From Streptomyces sp. Je 1-332 (GTDB lineage Bacteria; Actinomycetota; Actinomycetes; Streptomycetales; Streptomycetaceae), in assembly GCF_040730185.1 (NCBI RefSeq), contig NZ_CP160402.1:6696001-6760000 (forward strand): a stretch of DNA of 64,000 nt. The letters are read 5' to 3'. Positions within the stretch are counted from its first letter, which is position 1. Each line of letters opens with the position of its first letter. Shown here one piece after another: positions 1-8,649 of the stretch. The translations under genes and the position numbers were made by a program. Under the pieces are notes generated by a model, which saw only the letters and a program-made list of their open reading frames with translations, was not told the origin of the DNA and searched no databases.

Positions 1-1079
1 ACCGCCTCGGCATGGTCCTGGTGAAGGTCAACGGCCCGGCGCTCGGTCACGGCGTCACCTCGCTCGACCCAGCCGAGGCTCCGAACGCGACGGCCCGCCA
101 GGAGATCGAGAAGGTCAACTTCGCGCTGGAGGCGGGCAACAACGTCCTCCTCTACGTGGACGACATCCAGCACACTTCGCCCGAACTGCTGCAGAAGTTC
201 ATCTCCCTGTGCGATGCCCAGCGCCGGATGGAAGGCGTCTGGAACGGCACTTCACGCACCTACGACCTGCGCGGCAAACGCTTCGCGGTCTGCATGGCCG
301 GCAACCCCTACACCGAGGCCGGCGCCCGCTTCCGCATCCCCGACATGCTCGCCAACCGCGCCGACATCTGGAACCTCGGCGACGTCCTCACGGGCAAGGA
401 GGACGCCTTCGCCGTCAGTTTCGTCGAGAACGCCCTCACAGCGAACCCGGTCCTCGCCCCGCTCGCCGGGCGTGACCGTGCCGATCTGAACCTCCTGATC
501 CGCCTCGCGGAGAACGACCCCACCGCACGCGCGGACGCTCTCACGCATCCCTACGCCCCCGCCGAAGTGGAACGTATCGTCGCCGTGCTCAGGCACCTGC
601 TCACCGCCCGCGCGACGGTCCTCGCGGTGAACGCCGCCTACATCGCATCGGCGGGCCAGTCCGAGGACACCCGCACCGAACCGCCCTTCCGGCTCCAGGG
701 CTCCTACCGCAACATGAACAAGATCGCCGCCAGGATCGACCCCGTCATGAACAACGCCGAACTCAGCGCCCTCATCGACGACCACTACTCCGGCGAGGCC
801 CAGACCCTCACCACCGGGGCCGAGGCCAACCTCCTCAAGCTGGCCGAGCTGCGAGGCACACTCACCCCGGAACATGCCGACCGCTGGGCCGGCATCAAGG
901 CCGCCCACGTCCGCGCCCGGACACTCGGCGGCCCCGACGACGACCCCCTGGTCCGCGCCGTGGCCGCTCTCGGCCTCCTCGCCGACCGCGTCGCCTCGGT
1001 CGAGACCGCCATCACCCGGGCCACCGACCCGCGCCACGCCCTCACCAACTCGAAGGCCCGGCACGCCAATCGCCCCTGA
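1..1079 (+). CDS. DNA-repair-type AAA ATPase, C-terminal part (5' end outside window)
   Basis: The reading frame is already open at the left edge (R-L-G before the first Met at 12), so this is the 3' end of a longer gene. The visible ~358 residues contain a Walker-B-like stretch VLLYVDDIQHTS followed by a sensor-type segment FAVCMAGNPYTE, as in MoxR/AAA+ ATPases. The text resembles the C-terminus of the very large (about 1,600-residue) actinobacterial proteins annotated as DNA repair ATPase. That name comes from family annotation; nothing here proves a repair role. The gene ends at TGA 1077-1079, 25 bases from a convergent phosphatase gene. The Walker A motif must lie upstream of the window. 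Confidence 0.8.
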   Translation, partial: RLGMVLVKVNGPALGHGVTSLDPAEAPNATARQEIEKVNFALEAGNNVLLYVDDIQHTSPELLQKFISLCDAQRRMEGVWNGTSRTYDLRGKRFAVCMAGNPYTEAGARFRIPDMLANRADIWNLGDVLTGKEDAFAVSFVENALTANPVLAPLAGRDRADLNLLIRLAENDPTARADALTHPYAPAEVERIVAVLRHLLTARATVLAVNAAYIASAGQSEDTRTEPPFRLQGSYRNMNKIAARIDPVMNNAELSALIDDHYSGEAQTLTTGAEANLLKLAELRGTLTPEHADRWAGIKAAHVRARTLGGPDDDPLVRAVAALGLLADRVASVETAITRATDPRHALTNSKARHANRP

Positions 1080-1104
1080 GCGAAGCCGGCCCACGGGCCA
1101 CTTC

Positions 1105-2163
1105 TCAGTGCTCTTGATAGCGCAGCAGAAGCATCGCCGCGTCATCGTGCAGCGGCCCCTGCGCATGCCGTACGAGCTCGGCCCGGATCGCGTTCAGAGC
1201 GGCCTCGGGATGATCATCCTTGAGCAGAGACGAGTGCTCTCCGAGGGGGTAGAAGGCGCCGTTGTGGTCACGGGTCTCGCTGACGCCGTCGGTGTAGAGC
1301 AGGACTTGGTCACCCGGCACGAAGTCCACCTCGTACGGTTCCGGGGCGACGACGTCATGCAGGCCCAGACCCAGAGGCAGCGCGTACCGCGGCGGTTCGG
1401 GAAAGCAGGCCGTGCCGTCCGGCCGTACGACCATGGGGGCGGGGTGGCCGTAGTTGAGCAGTGTCATCGTGTGCCGGTCGGCCACCTCGGCGAGTATGGC
1501 CGTCACGAACTTCTCGCCCCGCAGTTCCCGGTTGACCACACGCTCCACTCGGTCGCCGACAGATGTCAGGTTTGGCTCGTCGTGGGCCGCCTCACGGAAG
1601 GCGCCGAGGACGAGGGCAGCGGTCTCCACCGCCTCAAGTCCCTTGCCCTGCACGTCTCCCAGGATGATGCGCACGCCGTGCGGGGAGGCGACCACCTCGT
1701 AGAGATCGCCGCCGATGCGGGCCTCGGCGACCGCGGAGGTGTACGAGGACGCGATCCGCAAGGGCCCGGCGCTTCGCGGCACCGGACGCAGAAGCACCCG
1801 CTGGGCGACCTCCGCGATCGAACGGACGCTGGCTAGTTCCGCCTCGCGGCGCTGGCGCATCACCGCGGCCGCGACACCCGCCGCGGTCACCCCGGCCACC
1901 GAGGCCATCGCGGTGTAGAGGCGGCGCTGCGAGTAGGACTCGTTGTAGATGCCGAGGGCGGTGCACAGCAGCAGTGCCGCGGCGCCGATGAGCGCCGTAC
2001 GCCGCCAGCCGCCGATGAGGCCGGCGAAGGCGGGACCGAGTGACACCAGAGGCAGGTAGCCCACGCCCGGTCCGGCCCCGACATCCACCGCGGCGACGAT
2101 CACCATGACGGCGAAGGGAAGAACGGCCAGAACCGTGAGGTGCGGGGGCTTGTGGTCGGACAT
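1105..2163 (-). CDS. Membrane-anchored SpoIIE/PP2C-family serine phosphatase
   Basis: 352 residues. The N-terminal ~100 residues hold about four hydrophobic segments (roughly 8-27, 33-50, 55-72, 84-101). A PP2C/SpoIIE domain starts near residue 125. Its acidic metal-binding motifs are visible: GGDLYEV, GDVQGKG, LYTDGVSE and the terminal HDDAAMLLLR. Proteins of this RsbU/SpoIIE type dephosphorylate anti-sigma-factor antagonists in partner-switching pathways. No anti-sigma or antagonist gene lies beside it, so the target is unknown. The gene is divergent from a PucR-type regulator, with about 250 bp between them. The ATG at 2163 follows a plausible purine-rich stretch. Confidence 0.88.
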   Translation of the reverse strand: MSDHKPPHLTVLAVLPFAVMVIVAAVDVGAGPGVGYLPLVSLGPAFAGLIGGWRRTALIGAAALLLCTALGIYNESYSQRRLYTAMASVAGVTAAGVAAAVMRQRREAELASVRSIAEVAQRVLLRPVPRSAGPLRIASSYTSAVAEARIGGDLYEVVASPHGVRIILGDVQGKGLEAVETAALVLGAFREAAHDEPNLTSVGDRVERVVNRELRGEKFVTAILAEVADRHTMTLLNYGHPAPMVVRPDGTACFPEPPRYALPLGLGLHDVVAPEPYEVDFVPGDQVLLYTDGVSETRDHNGAFYPLGEHSSLLKDDHPEAALNAIRAELVRHAQGPLHDDAAMLLLRYQEH

Positions 2164-2412
2164 GGCGTGCTCCAGGTTGCGCCTTTGGTGACGAGCAGCC
2201 TTCCGTGGCGCCCACTCTCCAGGTGAACTCTAGGGAGGGTTTGTCCGGCCGACGTGTCCGGGTGCTTGCCCCGTTACTGAATCGCAGTCACCAGCCCGTG
2301 GCCTGTGGGTCCTTCAGCCGTCGCCCGGGACGGGCTCCCGCAGTCCCGCCGAGACGCCCCCGCCGACGTTGCGCTAGAAAGGCGTCAGGACTTCACGATA
2401 TCGGGGGCGATC

Positions 2413-3471
2413 ATGACCGACCGCGACGTAGCGGCCAGCTACCTGGAGGGCTACCCACGGTTGATCGCCGATGCCTCCGCCACCGGCCGTCGCTTGACCC
2501 GCGACGAACTCGACTCCCGGCGCTCTCTGGGCGAGCAGGCAGCGGAGGCCGGCCATGGGATGAGGGCCCTGGTGGCCGCCCACCTGGCCGCGGCGCGGAC
2601 GCACTGGCCCGCCGGCGCCGTCGCGCCGGACAGCGTCCTGGCGGTTGTCGCTCAGTCACTTGACGCGTTCGCCGAGGGGTACGAGCGGGCCCAGCGGGCC
2701 GCGGTGCGCCAAGAGGAGGCGGCCCGTCGCGAGTTCATCGACGACCTGCTGTACGGCCGCAGCGACATGGGCAAGCTCGCCGAACGCGCCGAACGGTACG
2801 GGCTGCGCCTTTCCTACGCCCATGCCGTGGCCGTTGCCCGGGGCGCGGCCGCGTACGAGGAGGGTGATCCGACTCCGCGCAGCGTGGAACGCGCCTTGAT
2901 CAGCCGTTTCGGCGACCGCCATATCCTGCTCACCACCAAGGACGGCCGCCTCGTCTGCGTCGCCCCTGCCGACCAGGACGAAGTGCTCGCCTTCTTCGCC
3001 AAGCACGCCTACGCGGCCACCGACGGAGGTCAGGTCGCGATCGGTCGCCCTCAATCCGGTCCCGGCGGTGTCGTCCAGTCCTACGAGGAAGCCCTCAACG
3101 CACTGGAACTCGCCGAACGGCTCGGCCTCAGCGACCCGGTTCTGCGTGCCGCGGACCTTCTCGTCTACCCGGTTCTCACCCGCGACCGGCAAGCCATGGC
3201 CGACCTGGTCGTCAACACACTAGGGCCGCTGCAGCGCGCCCGCGGCGGCGCCCAGCCCCTCATCGACACCCTCGCCGCCTACTTCGACTCCGGCTGCGTC
3301 AGTGCCGAGGCCGCCCGCCGACTCGCCCTCAGCGTGCGCGCCTTCACCTACCGCCTGGACCGCATCCACAAGCTCACCGGAGCCGACCCCGCCGACCCCG
3401 TCCACCGGTACACCCTGCAGACCGCGATCATCGGCGCACGCCTCCTGGACTGGCCCGATCAGCAGATGTGA
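2413..3471 (+). CDS. PucR/CdaR-type helix-turn-helix transcriptional regulator
   Basis: 352 residues from ATG 2413. An upstream in-frame ATG at 2305 exists, but the extra 36 residues look non-coding. The N-terminal half is helical, rich in Ala/Glu/Arg, and resembles RsbRD-type sensor domains. The middle (about 120-260) looks like a GGDEF-derived CdaR domain. The C-terminus (about 295-345) is the PucR HTH_30 domain, with ARRLALSVRAFTYRLDRI as the recognition segment. Such proteins regulate catabolic or stress genes in response to unknown ligands. The neighbouring divergent SpoIIE phosphatase is the obvious candidate target, by position only. Confidence 0.85.
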   Translation: MTDRDVAASYLEGYPRLIADASATGRRLTRDELDSRRSLGEQAAEAGHGMRALVAAHLAAARTHWPAGAVAPDSVLAVVAQSLDAFAEGYERAQRAAVRQEEAARREFIDDLLYGRSDMGKLAERAERYGLRLSYAHAVAVARGAAAYEEGDPTPRSVERALISRFGDRHILLTTKDGRLVCVAPADQDEVLAFFAKHAYAATDGGQVAIGRPQSGPGGVVQSYEEALNALELAERLGLSDPVLRAADLLVYPVLTRDRQAMADLVVNTLGPLQRARGGAQPLIDTLAAYFDSGCVSAEAARRLALSVRAFTYRLDRIHKLTGADPADPVHRYTLQTAIIGARLLDWPDQQM

Positions 3472-3566
3472 CCAACTCGCCACGGCCGATGTCCGGGCGG
3501 GCTTCGGTGTGGTTCGAGGTTCGAGGCAGGGGCGGCTGGTGTCGTGATCAGTGGCCGGCGGTCAGC

Positions 3567-3840
3567 TGTCCGGCCAAGGCCCGCACGCAGGCGATCAATC
3601 GGCTCAAGTCCGTTCTCATCACTGCCGATCCAGCCTTGCGGGAGGAGCTGGCTGGACTGGGTAATGCCGAACTCTTCCGGATCGGGGATTGGTCCGGACA
3701 CGGCTGTCGCTTTGCTGATCGCGGTGGGGGGCAACCCGGAACGGCCGGGCAGTCAGGCGTCGCTCGCCGCGCTGTGCGGGGTCAGTCCCGTCGAGCGTTC
3801 CTCTGGCCGCCGGCAGTATCGCCGCCTCAACCGCGGCGGC
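3567..3840 (+). mobile_element. IS110-family transposase C-terminal remnant, frameshifted
   Basis: Two adjacent frames together read as the C-terminal part of an IS110/IS116/IS902 transposase. The first (from 3567) gives ARTQAINRLKSVLITADP and LAGLGNAELFRI. After a frameshift near 3680 the second gives GPDTAVALLIA, ASLAALCGVSPVERSSG and RRLNRGG, typical of the Transposase_20 domain. The N-terminal DEDD catalytic half and both element ends are absent, so it cannot be active. The match stops abruptly at 3840, where alcohol dehydrogenase sequence begins in the same frame. This suggests a deletion or recombination junction. Confidence 0.8.
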
Positions 3841-4605
3841 CGGGTGGTGGTGCCGTTCAACGTCTCCTGCGGACATTGCTACATGTGCGACCGTGGACTG
3901 CATTCGCAGTGCGAGACCACCCAGGTCAAGGAACGCGGCACGGACGCGGCGCTCTTCGGGTCTACGGCCAAGTGCCCGGGGACAAGCAGAGTTCCTACGG
4001 GTGCCGTTCGGCAACACCTTGCCCATCAAGGTGCCGGAAGGACCTGCGGACGATCGTTTCGTCTTCCTCTCCGACGTCCTGCCCACCGCCTGGCAGGCCG
4101 TGGAGTACGCCGACATCCCGCCCGGTGGGACGGTGACCGTCCTGGGACTCGGACCGATCGGTGCCATGGCTGCCCGGATGGCGCTTCACCGGGGCGCGAG
4201 CCTTGTCGGGGGGTGGACCTGGTGCCCGAGCGGCTCAGCCGCGCACACGCGGACGGCGTCAAGGCTCAAGGCCCTGGACCTGCGCCGGTACGGCAAGGAG
4301 CTGGGCGACAAGATCCGCGACCTGACCGACGGGCGCGGCACGGACGCCGTCATCGACGCCGTGGGAATGGAGGCGCACGGCGCGCCTCTGGCCAAGGCGG
4401 CTCAGTGGGGCGTGGGCCTGCTGCCCGGTGCCGTGGCGGAGAGAAACTCATGGACCGTGCCGGCATCGACCGGCTCAACGCCCTCTACGCGGCGATGCAC
4501 ATCGTCCGGCGCGGGGCACTGTCTCAGTGGTCGGCGTCTATGGCGGCACGGTCCACCCCATGCCGATTCTGACCATGTTCGACGAGCAGACCCAGCTACG
4601 CATGG
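3841..4605 (+). pseudogene. Zinc-dependent alcohol/formaldehyde dehydrogenase remnant, several frameshifts
   Basis: The pieces read as the middle of an MDR alcohol dehydrogenase. VVVPFNVSCGHCYMCDRG carries cysteines of the structural zinc site. Then come GQAEFLRVPFGNTLP, a Rossmann segment TVTVLGLGPIGAMAAR, ALDLRRYGKELGDKI, DGRGTDAVIDAVGMEAHG and finally VSVVGVYGGT...LRMG. These lie in at least three reading frames with breaks near 3965, 4205, 4450 and 4525. The N-terminus, with its catalytic-zinc ligands, is replaced by the IS110 remnant, and the C-terminus after LRMG is missing. It is a decayed gene with no plausible product. Confidence 0.85.
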
Positions 4606-4992
4606 GACATCCGCGCCGCGTCATGGGCGCTCTCGTGCGCCTGCACGCACTGCGCGCCACCGGTCATGATGTCCCGTGCCGTCGTGGTGGCCATGGTGAA
4701 TCGCCGACCCATCTCTGCTTGCGGATGCCCCGCACGCCTTGATGCCGGAGCTGTCCCGCTTCGGGTGACCGGGTCCGGCGCCGGTGAAACAGGTTGGTCG
4801 GAAGTTCCCCACGACTCGGATGATCTCTGTCCTTGAAGCGTGAAGGAGTGCGAGTGAGCCGGGGCAGTCGGGGCAGTGGGCGAAGTGGCGCGACCGGCAG
4901 GAGCACAGAGCGTGATCCGCTGAGGGCGCCTGTGAGCAGCCGGTGGGCTCCGGATCGAGCCTTAAGGAAGAGCGGAAGAAAGTGAGTTCACT
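4606..4992. other. Intergenic stretch after the dehydrogenase remnant
   Basis: 387 bases with no recognisable gene on either strand. A purine-rich run (AAGGAAGAGCGGAAGAAAG) just before 4982 is the likely ribosome-binding region for the downstream membrane protein. No clear terminator hairpin was found. Confidence 0.5.
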
Positions 4993-6186
4993 ATGGCGGC
5001 TGGACGGGCGGACGCTCACGAGTCGTCGGGGTGGTTCGTACGGGGGCGGCAGTGGTGGGGCCGGGCTTTCCACTACGCGGGTTCCGAGCGCCAGAGCGTG
5101 CTGCTGGTCACGAAGAGCACCCTCGCGGCCACGCTCGCCTGGATCGTCTCCTACTACGCTCTTGACGCGCAGTCCCCGGCGTTCGCGCCCTTCTCCGCGG
5201 TGATGATCATGTATGTCACCGTTTACCAGTCGGTGACACAGTCCCTGCGCTATGTCGGCGCGGTCGCGGCAGGGGTCGCTGTCCAGGCTGCGCTCGGCTT
5301 CCTCGCGGGCCCAGATCTGCTGACCTTCGTGCTGGTGGCGGCCATCGCCCTGTCGATCGGGCGCTCAAGGGTTCTGGGTGTGCAGGGGCCACAGGTGGCC
5401 ACCGCCGCGTTCTTCGCGTTCTCCACCTACAGCAGCGCCACTGACAACATGACCCGCATCTCGCAGCTGGGACAGATCGTGCTGCTGGTCCTCATCGGCT
5501 GCGCCATCGGCACCGCGGTCAACGTCACCATCGCCCCGCCGCTGCGCTACCGCAGCGCCGAGCACAGCGTCCGCATCCTGGCCCGAGCGCTCTACGACCT
5601 CACCGCCGACATACACCCCGCCCTGCGCGAAGGCGCGCCGGAGGCGGACACCACCGCGCATTGGCGCGAACGCGCCAACCAGACGGACAGCCTGATCGCG
5701 CAGGCCAGGGCCGGCTTGCACACCGCAAAAGAAAGCATCCACTACAACCCCCGACGGCTGCTGAGACGCCATCGTGGGCATCTGACCTTCCAGGGATACG
5801 AGACGGTGCTGAACGCCCTGGAACGCACCCTGAGCCAACTGGCCTCCCTGACACGAAGTCTCGACCAGTGGAAGCAAGAGGAGAGCGAGTACGAGTACCG
5901 CTCCTTCCTGGATCGGTACGCGGCGTTCCTCGAAGCCACCTCCGAGATCGCTTACGCGCTGAGCACCCTGGACGAGAAGGAACTGAGCCGGCAGACGGAG
6001 CATCTGGACGGACTGGTCCGCGACGCGCAAACGCGGCGTCGAGAGGTCGCCGAGGAGGCCGAGGCCCAGACCCTCCCGCTGGCTGACCCCACCCGGCCTT
6101 ACGGGGCCCTGGTCATCGAGGCCACCCGCCTCATGGAGGAGGTCCAGCACACGAACGACACTCTCCAGAGCTGGGTAGAGGCGTAA
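4993..6186 (+). CDS. FUSC/aromatic-acid-exporter-family membrane protein
   Basis: 397 residues. About five to six hydrophobic segments occupy residues 35-185 (for example VLLVTKSTLAATLAWIVSYY, FVLVAAIALSIG, IVLLVLIGCAIGTAVNV). A long charged, helical cytoplasmic region with coiled-coil character follows to the C-terminus. This layout fits the FUSC/ArAE superfamily, whose members export aromatic carboxylic acids or related compounds. Substrate specificity cannot be read from the sequence. Start ATG 4993 was chosen because the protein begins shortly before the first membrane segment. A nearby GTG at 4982 is out of frame. Confidence 0.8.
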   Translation: MAAGRADAHESSGWFVRGRQWWGRAFHYAGSERQSVLLVTKSTLAATLAWIVSYYALDAQSPAFAPFSAVMIMYVTVYQSVTQSLRYVGAVAAGVAVQAALGFLAGPDLLTFVLVAAIALSIGRSRVLGVQGPQVATAAFFAFSTYSSATDNMTRISQLGQIVLLVLIGCAIGTAVNVTIAPPLRYRSAEHSVRILARALYDLTADIHPALREGAPEADTTAHWRERANQTDSLIAQARAGLHTAKESIHYNPRRLLRRHRGHLTFQGYETVLNALERTLSQLASLTRSLDQWKQEESEYEYRSFLDRYAAFLEATSEIAYALSTLDEKELSRQTEHLDGLVRDAQTRRREVAEEAEAQTLPLADPTRPYGALVIEATRLMEEVQHTNDTLQSWVEA

Positions 6187-6204
6187 CCCGCCCCCTCCGG
6201 GAGG

Positions 6205-7427
6205 CTACGCCTGGGGCAGGGGCGTCATGACGAAGCCGCTTCGAGGTGCCGTAGGTATGCGCCGCAGCGGAATGCTGAGGTCCTGGGCGGGCACGTCGTA
6301 GCGCAGCGCGGCCAGCAGGGGACGAGGGTTTCGAGGACCGTCAGCGTGCCGTCCTCCCCAGGGCAGCGGTGGTTGGCGGCGGGGTCGCCTCCGCCCTGGG
6401 GCACCAGTTCGTCGCGGTCGGGCTCACGCCCCACGAAACGGCCGTGGTCGAAGTTGTACGGCTTCGGCCAGAGATCCGGGGCGTGGTTCTGCCGTACAGG
6501 TCGAGCAGGACCATGCTGCCGACAGGAATGTCCTGCCCGTCCCAGAGCAGGTCGGCTGCGGCAAGCCCGCCGACGAAGGGGGCGAAGGGGTAGAACCGCC
6601 GGACCTCGTGAGCGAAGGCACGCGCGTAGGCCGTGTCACCGCCGGCGAGGAGCTTGCGGTGTTCGGGCCTGCGGTGCAGAGCATGCCCGGCGAAGGTCAG
6701 GAACCCAGCTGACGGCGACCGTCGGGCGGAGCACGTTCAGGACCTCGACCGCCGCGGTATGCGCATCCAACGGTTGCCCCCTCGGCGCCACGGTGGGTGG
6801 CCACGGCCGCAAGGACCGAGTCCGCGGGAGCGGCTTCCGTCCCGTTGCGGACCGCCTCGACAAGCCGGGCGATCCGCTTCTCCTGACGGCTGCGGGCGCG
6901 GTGGGCACGTAGGTGGCGGGGCCCGGGGGAGGCGAAGCCGTCGATCATGGCCACCAGACCGCGGGCCATCTCCTCGGTGTCGACGTCGTCGAGGGGCACG
7001 CCGGACCAGGCGCACACCGCGCGGGTGAGCAGCAGGCTCGACTCGTCGAAGAGCACTACCTGGTCGCGGCCCGCCCACCGCTGGCGGGCAAGGTCCCACT
7101 CGGCCCTGAGGTGCTCCGCGAGGGGGTGGAGACCGCTGCGGTCTTTGAGCAGGGCCATGAACAGGGCCTTGCGTGCCCGATGTTGCCGGCCGTCGAGCGT
7201 GTGCACAGCCCCGCGTCCGAAGAGAGTGTCGAGAACGGGGCCCGTCAGCGCGCCGTGGCGCTCGATGTGGTTCTCGTCGTAGAAGAAGCGCACCGCTTCG
7301 GGGCTGTGGATGGCCACAGCGTTCTTGCCCATGAGCCGGGCCCGCGCCGGCTTGCCTTGGCGCGGCGATGACGGTCGGGCAACCACGCGTGTCCCTGGGC
7401 CGTCAATGCCAAGGTGCTGTCGAACAC
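6205..7427 (-). pseudogene. CYP152-like (fatty-acid peroxygenase type) cytochrome P450 remnant
   Basis: Read on the minus strand, overlapping frames reconstruct one P450: FDSTLALTAQGHAWLPD near 7427, then EAVRFFYDENHIERHGAL and GRGAVHTLDGRQHRARKALF. These are followed by LDAHTAAVEVLNVLRPTVAV, VRRFYPFAPFVGGLAAADL, and the heme-ligand loop QGGGDPAANHRCPGE near 6390. The end is LRYDVPAQDLSIPLRRIP, stopping at 6205. The order and motifs match the peroxide-using CYP152 group. At least five frameshifts (near 7385, 6790, 6700, 6490 and 6330) separate the parts. The heme Cys is retained, but no full-length protein can be made. Confidence 0.88.
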
Positions 7428-7533
7428 GCAGAGCCTCCGTCTGCTGTGAACTATGCCGTGAACCGGGTGTGGAGATGCACGTGGACGTAGGGGTACGGGC
7501 ATGGGCTGCGAAGGGAGCTTGCGAGGGCAGCGG

Positions 7534-7746
7534 TCAGGCGTCGCGATGGTGGGCGTCTTCCTGCGCGTCCTCGTTCGGGGACAGCGCGTCCGCCGCCTCG
7601 CCGTCCTTGCCGCGCCGTTCCCCGTCGTCCACCACGCTCGTCTCGGCATCGTCCGCCTCGTGCAGAACCTCGTCGGCGGCCGTGGCCGGGTGCGCCTCGT
7701 CCTGTGCGGGCTGGTGCTTCCTACGGGTACTGCAGTTGTCGGTCAG
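7534..7746 (-). CDS. Small acidic hydrophilic protein, probably CTG start
   Basis: An open frame of 70 codons on the minus strand reads L/M-TDNCSTRRKHQ, then a strongly acidic Ala/Glu/Asp-rich stretch with DEVLHEADDAET and GKDGEAADALSPNEDAQ, ending HHRDA. No ATG, GTG or TTG opens it. A CTG at 7746-7744 overlaps the stop of the upstream gene (sequence CTGA), exactly where an ATGA/GTGA coupled start would be expected. The codon pattern and composition look like a real Streptomyces small protein. Alternatively the start codon has mutated and the gene is dying. Function unknown. It would be co-transcribed with the gene ending at 7743. Confidence 0.5.
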   Translation of the reverse strand: MTDNCSTRRKHQPAQDEAHPATAADEVLHEADDAETSVVDDGERRGKDGEAADALSPNEDAQEDAHHRDA

Positions 7747-8069
7747 CGGCCGAGGGCCTTGGCCAGTTGCTGTTTGTTCATGGATGAGCGGCCGTCGATG
7801 TTGCGCTTTTTGGCCTCCGCGTAGAGCTGGTCCTTCGTGGGGCCTTGGGAGCCGCTGTGGGAGCGTTCGCCGCCGCGCTGTGAGGCGGATTTCTTGTCCT
7901 GCGTGGAGGTATTGCTCGCGGTTTTCGATTCGCCGGAACGGGCTCGTTCCTTGTTCACGGTGCGTGCCGCGATCTCCTTCGCGCGGCCTTCGGAGGTGCC
8001 GCGTTTCTCCGCGCCTTCCTTGATGTGCTCGTACTGGCGCTCACGCTTCTTGCTGGATCCCTGCGGCAT
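7743..8069 (-). CDS. Small basic stress-type protein ('plasmid stabilization protein' family, Rho-N-like C-terminus)
   Basis: 108 residues, Lys/Arg/Ser-rich. The start MPQGSSKKRERQYEHIKEGA is typical of the small Streptomyces proteins often labelled plasmid stabilization protein. The last ~35 residues (TKDQLYAEAKKRNIDGRSSMNKQQLAKAL) have the helix-extended-loop-helix pattern of Rho-N/SAP-like nucleic-acid-binding domains. ATG 8069 is chosen over the longer frame to 8150 because GGAAGGAG lies about six bases upstream. A sigma-B-like promoter (GGAT-N15-GGGTAC) sits 60-80 bases upstream. The plasmid-stabilization role is a family label, not shown here. Confidence 0.8.
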   Translation of the reverse strand: MPQGSSKKRERQYEHIKEGAEKRGTSEGRAKEIAARTVNKERARSGESKTASNTSTQDKKSASQRGGERSHSGSQGPTKDQLYAEAKKRNIDGRSSMNKQQLAKALGR

Positions 8070-8408
8070 GACGTACTCCTTCCGGAGCGGATGTGGTCCA
8101 CCGGCGGGCTGCCCGATGACCTTCCGCGTACCCTCCGGCGGGCCTCTCATCCAGGACGCGGACTGATCCCATCTGACGTGGAGCCCTGGGAGGCGTGCGA
8201 GCAGACCGCGACCGAACGGATGAGTACCGCAGGCCGGGTCTTGCCAGGGGGCGTCGGCAGCTGAGGCACACGGCCGCCTTGCGTCGCACCCCTGCTCGAA
8301 GGGACTGGAGCACGGTCACGTGGGAGCATGGAACGCAGGGCCGGGTCTGGTCCGCACCGGGCCGGGCGCCTGGTCGGTGAACCGGATCATGTGATGGGAG
8401 CGATCGCA
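8070..8408. other. Divergent intergenic region
   Basis: About 340 bases between the minus-strand stress gene and the plus-strand small gene. Apart from the candidate sigma-B promoter at 8128-8152, no gene, hairpin or repeat was recognised. Confidence 0.5.
8128..8152 (-). promoter_or_regulatory. Candidate sigma-B-type promoter of the 8069 gene
   Basis: On the minus strand GGAT (8152-8149), 15 bases, then GGGTAC (8133-8128). This fits the Streptomyces general-stress sigma-B consensus GNNTN14-16GGGTAC/T. The predicted transcript start would be about 50 bases upstream of the ATG at 8069. It is a short consensus in GC-rich DNA, so a chance match is possible. Confidence 0.4.
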
Positions 8409-8606
8409 ATGTCGAACCCGCAGCAGCCCGAACAGCGGCGCAGCGACAAGGGCGGGGCCACCCCCCAGGACAGCGCCGAACTAAAGGCGCGACAGACCGG
8501 CAAGTCCCGCCGAGCGGGTGCTCACGACCACGGAACGGACAAGGGCAGCAAGGGCGGCGGCCCCGGCGGCGGGACCCCGCCCGAGGAACGCCCGGGCCAT
8601 CCGTAG
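8409..8606 (+). CDS. Small hydrophilic hypothetical protein
   Basis: 65 residues, start ATG 8409, preceded by GGGAG about eight bases upstream. The protein (MSNPQQPEQRRSDKGG...) is almost free of hydrophobic residues. It is rich in Gly, Lys, Arg, Pro and Gln, with GTDKGSKGGGPGGGTPP near the end, so it is probably intrinsically disordered. It resembles small stress-related proteins common in Streptomyces genomes. No function can be assigned. Its divergence from another small charged stress gene suggests a shared physiological setting. Confidence 0.6.
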   Translation: MSNPQQPEQRRSDKGGATPQDSAELKARQTGKSRRAGAHDHGTDKGSKGGGPGGGTPPEERPGHP

Positions 8607-8649
8607 CCTCTGACCGAAGAGGCTTCGGGGTTGCTGTAGGGCCTGCGGA

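Noticed and set aside
2305..2412. N-terminal extension of the PucR-type regulator
   Set aside because: The added residues are unlike the helical start of the family, and ATG 2413 gives the usual length.
7501..7824. Plus-strand 107-codon frame overlapping the small stress genes
   Set aside because: It is opposite two better-supported minus-strand frames, and its Arg/Val/Leu-rich composition is that of a shadow frame.
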